DNA from: a virus
Length of the DNA: 38,695 nt
IMG/VR virus record: IMGVR_UViG_3300019776_000132
Coordinates: 1-38,695 of that record
Reading direction: 5' to 3' (one strand)
The notes beneath the pieces are model-generated. The model did not search any database. It was given only the letters and a program-made list of their open reading frames with translations, and was not told the DNA's origin. Position 1 is the stretch's first letter. The number at the start of each line of letters is the position of its first letter. Of the stretch, positions 34,996 to 38,695 are shown piece by piece. The position numbers were made by a program, and so were the translations under genes.

Positions 34996-36435
34996 TTAAA
35001 ATGGTGTGTATGTTGGTTCGGATACTTCAGAATTAATAAAATCAGCAATCAATGCTCTCCCAGCATCATTATGATGTAAACCATCAACATAATAAGTTGT
35101 ATCAACTGGATCACCAAAAGCTTGGTATGTTGCTATCAAGTCATCAAAATCAACAACTTGATCTGCAATTTGAGACCCAGATGTCCTTATCCATGAATTA
35201 ACTTGAGATAATTTGAGTTGTTGCGCTGCTGTATATTGATAAACTGTTCCATCACCAACACTTGCTACAGGAGTAAGAGTGCATATGGCAAGCCTAAAGT
35301 TCGCAGCTTTTGCTATATTGCAGTACTCTTCGTATGCGCTTGTAATTTGAGCCGTAGAATATCCAGCAGTAATATCGTTAATTGCTGGCCAAGCTATCAA
35401 CAATATATCTTCGCTTCCATATGGCTTCCAAGAATTAACAATAGATGGCAGTCTTGGAAGGTTATCTTCTATCAAACGGTCGCCATTTTGGGCGTAATTC
35501 TGCGACCTTAAATAGGTCGAATTCCATCCACTTTTTAGTAATAGTTTTGCTGGCCATGTGGTCCCTCCACCAGAAGTGCCTCCAGTTAAACTATTCCCGT
35601 CAAAAACAACCGCAGGTCTAAATGGTATAGTGCTAGAAAATATCTCACGTAGTCTTTTTCTAAAGTTGTTGTATGCTGATACGCCTATTGCATTAGACCA
35701 AAGAAACGCAGCCATTATGCGACCATCGAATCTAAATGCGGTGTTGCTAACCATCCCCAAACCCATTGTGTTAAGGTTATTCCACACACTTGCAACAGAT
35801 CCAGTCGTTTCAGTAAGATCATCTAAAGTGACTGTTCTTTGGGAACCATTCCATTGAGCAAAAGCGTAACCCCAATCATCATTGTAATCAACATTATTCC
35901 TATTGATAAATGTGTTTAACACAGTACCATCAGTAGATGTGTAGAGTCTAGCTGCAGTTTCTGGGTTTGACCCTGTTCCTGCATACCCAATTGTCAGATA
36001 TGGACCCCTTGTTGTACTTGGATTATAGCTACCAAGAAGCGCATGCGGAGCCGCAACCGGGTCATGCTGGTGTAATGTCATCCATGAAAATCCAGTTGAT
36101 ACTGGAGATTCAGCATCAGCATTTGTGAATGTGTACCCATTTGTTGTGGCGTTAAAACTACCACCCCAGTCAGCAAATGTTGAACTTCCAGATGCTGTTC
36201 TAATTAAATTAAGACTTTTAAGCGTAGAACTTGAAGACTGAAACTTACTACCAAGTAGGAAAGCGTCCGTAAGCGTTGACCATAGATTGTTTTGTTTAAG
36301 ATACTTAACTATCTCATTTACTCTCCAGATTGCAAGCGTGTCAGAAACACCAGCAGAAGTAATATACGCCTTTGCATCAGCGTCTAGTCCACGGACACCC
36401 GCGCCATTAAGCATGTTTCCAAGAGCGTATTTCAT
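34996..36435 (-). CDS. Tail spike/fibre with C-terminal SGNH hydrolase
   Basis: This 479-residue protein has, in residues 60-250, a concanavalin/LamG-like jelly-roll (TGFSWMTLHQHDPVAAPHAL, AAFLWSNAIGVSAYNNFRKR). The C-terminus (about 272-470) is an SGNH/GDSL hydrolase: block I FDGNSLT with Ser282, block II AQNGD with G318, block III WPAIND with Asn353, block V DGLHHND with Asp451 and His454. Such enzymes remove acetyl or other esters from surface polysaccharide, so this is probably the receptor-processing spike. It sits between the adaptor-like protein and the lysis genes and starts at the upstream stop (TAATG). Confidence 0.87.
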   Translation of the reverse strand: MKYALGNMLNGAGVRGLDADAKAYITSAGVSDTLAIWRVNEIVKYLKQNNLWSTLTDAFLLGSKFQSSSSTLKSLNLIRTASGSSTFADWGGSFNATTNGYTFTNADAESPVSTGFSWMTLHQHDPVAAPHALLGSYNPSTTRGPYLTIGYAGTGSNPETAARLYTSTDGTVLNTFINRNNVDYNDDWGYAFAQWNGSQRTVTLDDLTETTGSVASVWNNLNTMGLGMVSNTAFRFDGRIMAAFLWSNAIGVSAYNNFRKRLREIFSSTIPFRPAVVFDGNSLTGGTSGGGTTWPAKLLLKSGWNSTYLRSQNYAQNGDRLIEDNLPRLPSIVNSWKPYGSEDILLIAWPAINDITAGYSTAQITSAYEEYCNIAKAANFRLAICTLTPVASVGDGTVYQYTAAQQLKLSQVNSWIRTSGSQIADQVVDFDDLIATYQAFGDPVDTTYYVDGLHHNDAGRALIADFINSEVSEPTYTPF

Positions 36436-37049
36436 TAGTAGCGGGATTGCATGTTAGCGTTGGTAAAGATGCGGTTGCTCACAAACCCGCTTGTGTGGTT
36501 CTCGTCTAGGCGGATTAGTTCCTCCGTAAGAAGTGCTTCAGCCTCTTGGTCGGCAAGTGCTGCCTTCTCCTGCTGTCCTTCAGCGCGGAGGTAGTCGGCG
36601 TATGTGCCGTGGGCAAGGTACTGGAACCACTCTGCGGGGACACTGGATGTCTCACCAGCACCATCACCATAGGTGTCTGTAAACTGCGCCTTGTAGGTAA
36701 GGAATGCAGTGGATGGGTTTAGGTCGCCAGCAACCAGAGTCGCGCCTTCAGCGGTAACGGTAAAGTCAAACTCCTGCACGGACGAGGAAATGTACGGGGC
36801 TTGCTTAAAGATGCGGAGGAAGGTATCCACGCTGCTCTTCCCAGCTTCGGTGTACGGCATAACGCCACTCGTCACGGCGCGTTCCTCGCCAATCTTTAGA
36901 AAGCGTGTCCAGTAGTTGCTGGAGCGGTACGCCCTCTGCGCCCTGCGGTTGATTAGTGCCTTAATGCGTCCAGTTTCGATGCTGGCAAACACCACGCCGC
37001 ACAGGGCTTGAATCAGCGCAAATAGTTCAGCGTAGGTCTTGGTCTGCAT
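36435..37049 (-). CDS. Head-tail adaptor-like structural protein
   Basis: This 204-residue protein has a helical N-terminus (YAELFALIQALCGVVFASIE, ALINRRAQRAYRSSNYWTRF), a beta-rich middle (YISSSVQEFDFTVTAEGATL) and a helical C-terminus. The length and layout are like the adaptor proteins that bind the portal and carry the nozzle in short-tailed phages. TAATG coupling links it to both neighbours. The call is from layout and position; no signature motif is decisive. Confidence 0.62.
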   Translation of the reverse strand: MQTKTYAELFALIQALCGVVFASIETGRIKALINRRAQRAYRSSNYWTRFLKIGEERAVTSGVMPYTEAGKSSVDTFLRIFKQAPYISSSVQEFDFTVTAEGATLVAGDLNPSTAFLTYKAQFTDTYGDGAGETSSVPAEWFQYLAHGTYADYLRAEGQQEKAALADQEAEALLTEELIRLDENHTSGFVSNRIFTNANMQSRY

Positions 37050-37327
37050 TAGATGTCTCCTGCCTTGAGGTGGGATTGGGACTTAAAGAAGTCTCGAACG
37101 AACTCGCGGTCATCCCAGCATTCTGTCCCGTACTTATTAGCTAATAGAAAGTATTCGTGCTGTGGAATTGCCCCAACGGGTTTCCCTAGCGACGATTTTG
37201 CATCCTTCATTGCACGTGCTTCAGCGGATGCGGCTATTTCACGTTGGTTTTGCATTGCCTCCTTCAGCGCACGACCAGAGCAAAGCTCCTTTACGAGTGC
37301 ATCAGTAAGTGCGTCTTCGCAGATCAT
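37049..37327 (-). CDS. Small helical protein, function unknown
   Basis: This 92-residue helical protein (ALTDALVKELCSGRALKEAM, then QNQREIAASAEARAMKDAKS) ends WDDREFVRDFFKSQSHLKAG. It lies just past the terminator at 37332-37374, so it may be transcribed by read-through or from an unseen promoter, and is coupled to the adaptor-like gene by TAATG. No family was recognised. Confidence 0.7.
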   Translation of the reverse strand: MICEDALTDALVKELCSGRALKEAMQNQREIAASAEARAMKDAKSSLGKPVGAIPQHEYFLLANKYGTECWDDREFVRDFFKSQSHLKAGDI

Positions 37328-37331
37328 TGGT

Positions 37332-37374
37332 AAGAAGAAAAGGGGCAGGAGGGCGTTTTAAGTCCTCCCACCCC
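37332..37374 (-). terminator. Intrinsic terminator after the capsid block
   Basis: On the minus strand an 11-bp stem (37374-37364 with 37352-37342, two wobble pairs) closes an 11-nt loop and is followed by TTTTCTTCTT. It ends the scaffold-capsid-head protein transcript. Confidence 0.87.
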
Positions 37375-37383
37375 AATTAGGGT

Positions 37384-37821
37384 TTAGGCATTCGATACGA
37401 TTGCACCGGGATCGAGGATCGTCAAGCAGACGAGCCACTCACCAGCGGTCACGCTACCAACCGCACCACCGAACTTAGCAAAGATCGGAAGGGCAGAGGT
37501 GGTTGCGTTCACAAGACCCGGCTCAGTGTCAACAGCGGAACCCGTGTTGAACTTAACCTTGTCGGTGTTGGCGTCGAGGTCGAACTCAGCGATGAGGTTC
37601 GTTGCAGTGCCAGAAACGGTTCCAACCGAAAGCGTCAAGTCAGACGCACCAGCGGAAGCGGTTTGTTGAAACACAGCAGCGTTCGTCACAACACCACCAG
37701 AAGGCAGTAGTGCGACGGTCTTTTGCGACGAGGTGAGATAACCCGACGAGGCGAGTTCAGCACCAGTGATACGGAACGAGTGGGTAAAACCACGCGATTC
37801 TTGGTTAGCAAGTTGAGGCAT
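37384..37821 (-). CDS. Head protein downstream of the capsid, decoration candidate
   Basis: This 145-residue protein is beta-rich, with Ser, Thr, Val and Gly dominating (TVALLPSGGVVTNAAVFQQT, LTLSVGTVSGTATNLIAEFD) and no cysteine. It is the last gene of the scaffold-capsid transcript, just before its terminator, so it should be made in large amounts; a head decoration or stabilising protein is the most economical role. The leader AAGAAATAACAAT precedes the ATG. Confidence 0.68.
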   Translation of the reverse strand: MPQLANQESRGFTHSFRITGAELASSGYLTSSQKTVALLPSGGVVTNAAVFQQTASAGASDLTLSVGTVSGTATNLIAEFDLDANTDKVKFNTGSAVDTEPGLVNATTSALPIFAKFGGAVGSVTAGEWLVCLTILDPGAIVSNA

Positions 37822-37851
37822 ATTGTTATTTCTTTATAGTTATTATTAGGA

Positions 37852-38695
37852 TTAGGCGGAGTAAGCAATCTTGCCGTGTGCTTGCGGATGCTTGACAACA
37901 AGCGTACCAGCAACGTCGATGAAACCGCGCTCGCCACCACCTTGGTTCTCAAGGCGAGTCGCGCCCATTGGGATAAGGGTATTGAAGCCGAGATATTTCG
38001 GGTTGATGATGTAGCCAACGCCACCAGTGGTGGTGGGCATACAAGCAGGGTTGCCGTTAACAATCTTGACCAGACCGAAATCCGAATCGTAGACATTGAC
38101 AGCGAGGGTGATTGCCTTGCTGGTCGCTTCTTGGTTGACATGATAGGTCACGCCAGCCGAGGAAGGAGTAGCACGGGTGAAACCGCTGATAACCCGGCGG
38201 AGAGCAACATCGGCAACGAGGGTCAGGCTGTTCATCTCGCCATTGCGGGAGAAGATCGAGCCAATCACACCGTTGAAAGTGCTTTCGCTAGGAGCTGCGC
38301 TGAGAATCGAGCCAGAAGGCGTACGATAAGCAGCAGGAACAGCATTCGTTGCTTGGGCGGTGGACTGAATCCACTTGCCGAGGCCGCGCATGCCGTAGGG
38401 AGTACCAGCACCGTTCTCAACCGACATTTCGTTGTCGGAAGCGATGGTAGCTTCGATGTCACGCTTGATTTCACGCATCGACTTAGCTTCGGCTTGGGCG
38501 ATGTTGGCAGGACCAACGCTCGTCACAGCTTGTTGCAGGTTCGACACCATGTAGTCACGGCGCATGAGTTGGATGTAGTTACCAAGGCGAGCGCGATCAG
38601 CAAACTTGTCGCTGAACGAGGTCACATCGGAAGCTTCCGAAACACCAGTCGTCACAGGAGCACCAAGGTTATCGACAGTCCACTCAGAGTAGGTA
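37852..38695 (-). CDS. Major capsid protein, C-terminal part (begins at 229)
   Basis: This is the continuation of the capsid gene that starts at 229; bases 38625-38695 repeat 1-71. The segment carries SEASDVTSFSDKFADRARLG, NYIQLMRRDYMVSNLQQAVT and REIKRDIEATIASDNEMSVE, the helical part of SU10/DUF5309-type major head proteins, then beta-rich sequence ending VVKHPQAHGKIAYSA. The P-domain and axial regions appear complete. The protein forms the icosahedral shell around the scaffold. It is not a truncated gene: the break is the assembly start point. Confidence 0.9.
   Translation of the reverse strand, partial: TYSEWTVDNLGAPVTTGVSEASDVTSFSDKFADRARLGNYIQLMRRDYMVSNLQQAVTSVGPANIAQAEAKSMREIKRDIEATIASDNEMSVENGAGTPYGMRGLGKWIQSTAQATNAVPAAYRTPSGSILSAAPSESTFNGVIGSIFSRNGEMNSLTLVADVALRRVISGFTRATPSSAGVTYHVNQEATSKAITLAVNVYDSDFGLVKIVNGNPACMPTTTGGVGYIINPKYLGFNTLIPMGATRLENQGGGERGFIDVAGTLVVKHPQAHGKIAYSA
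38625..38695. repeat. Terminal direct repeat, right copy (circular closure)
   Basis: Identical to 1-71; see the left copy. Both copies lie within the same reading frame of the major capsid gene. Confidence 0.95.

Noticed and set aside
1-38695. CRISPR array
   Set aside because: No regularly spaced repeats of 20-40 bp with unique spacers were seen; the only periodic arrays are fibre repeats, short tandem units and CGCCA elements.

Overview
This window looks like one complete, circular genome of a tailed phage with podovirus-type virion genes, about 38.6 kb long. The first 71 bases recur exactly as the last 71 (38625-38695). Joining the ends closes the major capsid gene in frame, so the window is a circular assembly opened inside that gene. 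The evidence for a short-tailed virion is a large portal, an SU10/DUF5309-type capsid, a large beta-rich tail nozzle candidate, a block of internal virion proteins, and no tape measure, sheath or tail-tube genes. No integrase or repressor was recognised, so a lytic life cycle is likely. The host cannot be named. Most genes lack a Shine-Dalgarno sequence and instead carry an A/C-rich leader (AACMAAMMA-like), which would fit a host that depends little on Shine-Dalgarno initiation, such as Bacteroidota or Verrucomicrobiota.

Almost every gene is on the minus strand, so the map reads from high to low coordinates. 37327-34046 holds an adaptor candidate, an SGNH-hydrolase tail spike or fibre, two tiny membrane proteins and an M15-peptidase endolysin. 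34049-24097 is the replication and recombination region: metallophosphoesterase, ERF annealing protein, RecE-like exonuclease, SSB-like protein, a free-standing DnaA domain IV, a PD-(D/E)XK-like nuclease, DUF1599, many tiny overlapping genes, a replication initiator-like HTH protein and a DnaB helicase, closed by a terminator at 24023-24059. 23542-2170 is the late region: HNH protein, nozzle, fibre, internal virion proteins (one of 2019 residues with an HExxH motif), a PAPS-reductase-like ATPase, small and large terminase, portal and small basic proteins, closed by a terminator at 2062-2098. 1291 across the circle junction to 37384 is scaffold, major capsid protein and a head protein, closed by a terminator at 37332-37374.

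The plus strand carries three things. One is an HNH homing endonuclease gene nested antisense inside an intein. One is a tRNA-Asn. The third is a probable structured RNA in the 880-base gap at 1292-2169, which also holds DnaA-box-like and iteron-like sequences and is the best candidate for the origin.

The most notable observations are these. (1) An intein splits the Walker A loop of the large terminase subunit, and the HNH endonuclease is encoded on the opposite strand within the intein DNA, with its own promoter that predicts a leaderless mRNA. (2) Two leaders, before the DnaA-like gene and before the next gene upstream, share an RNA fold with an identical loop and six covarying base pairs. 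(3) There is a candidate origin together with a phage-encoded DnaA-type DNA-binding domain. (4) The plus-strand RNA has mutually exclusive terminator and antiterminator folds.
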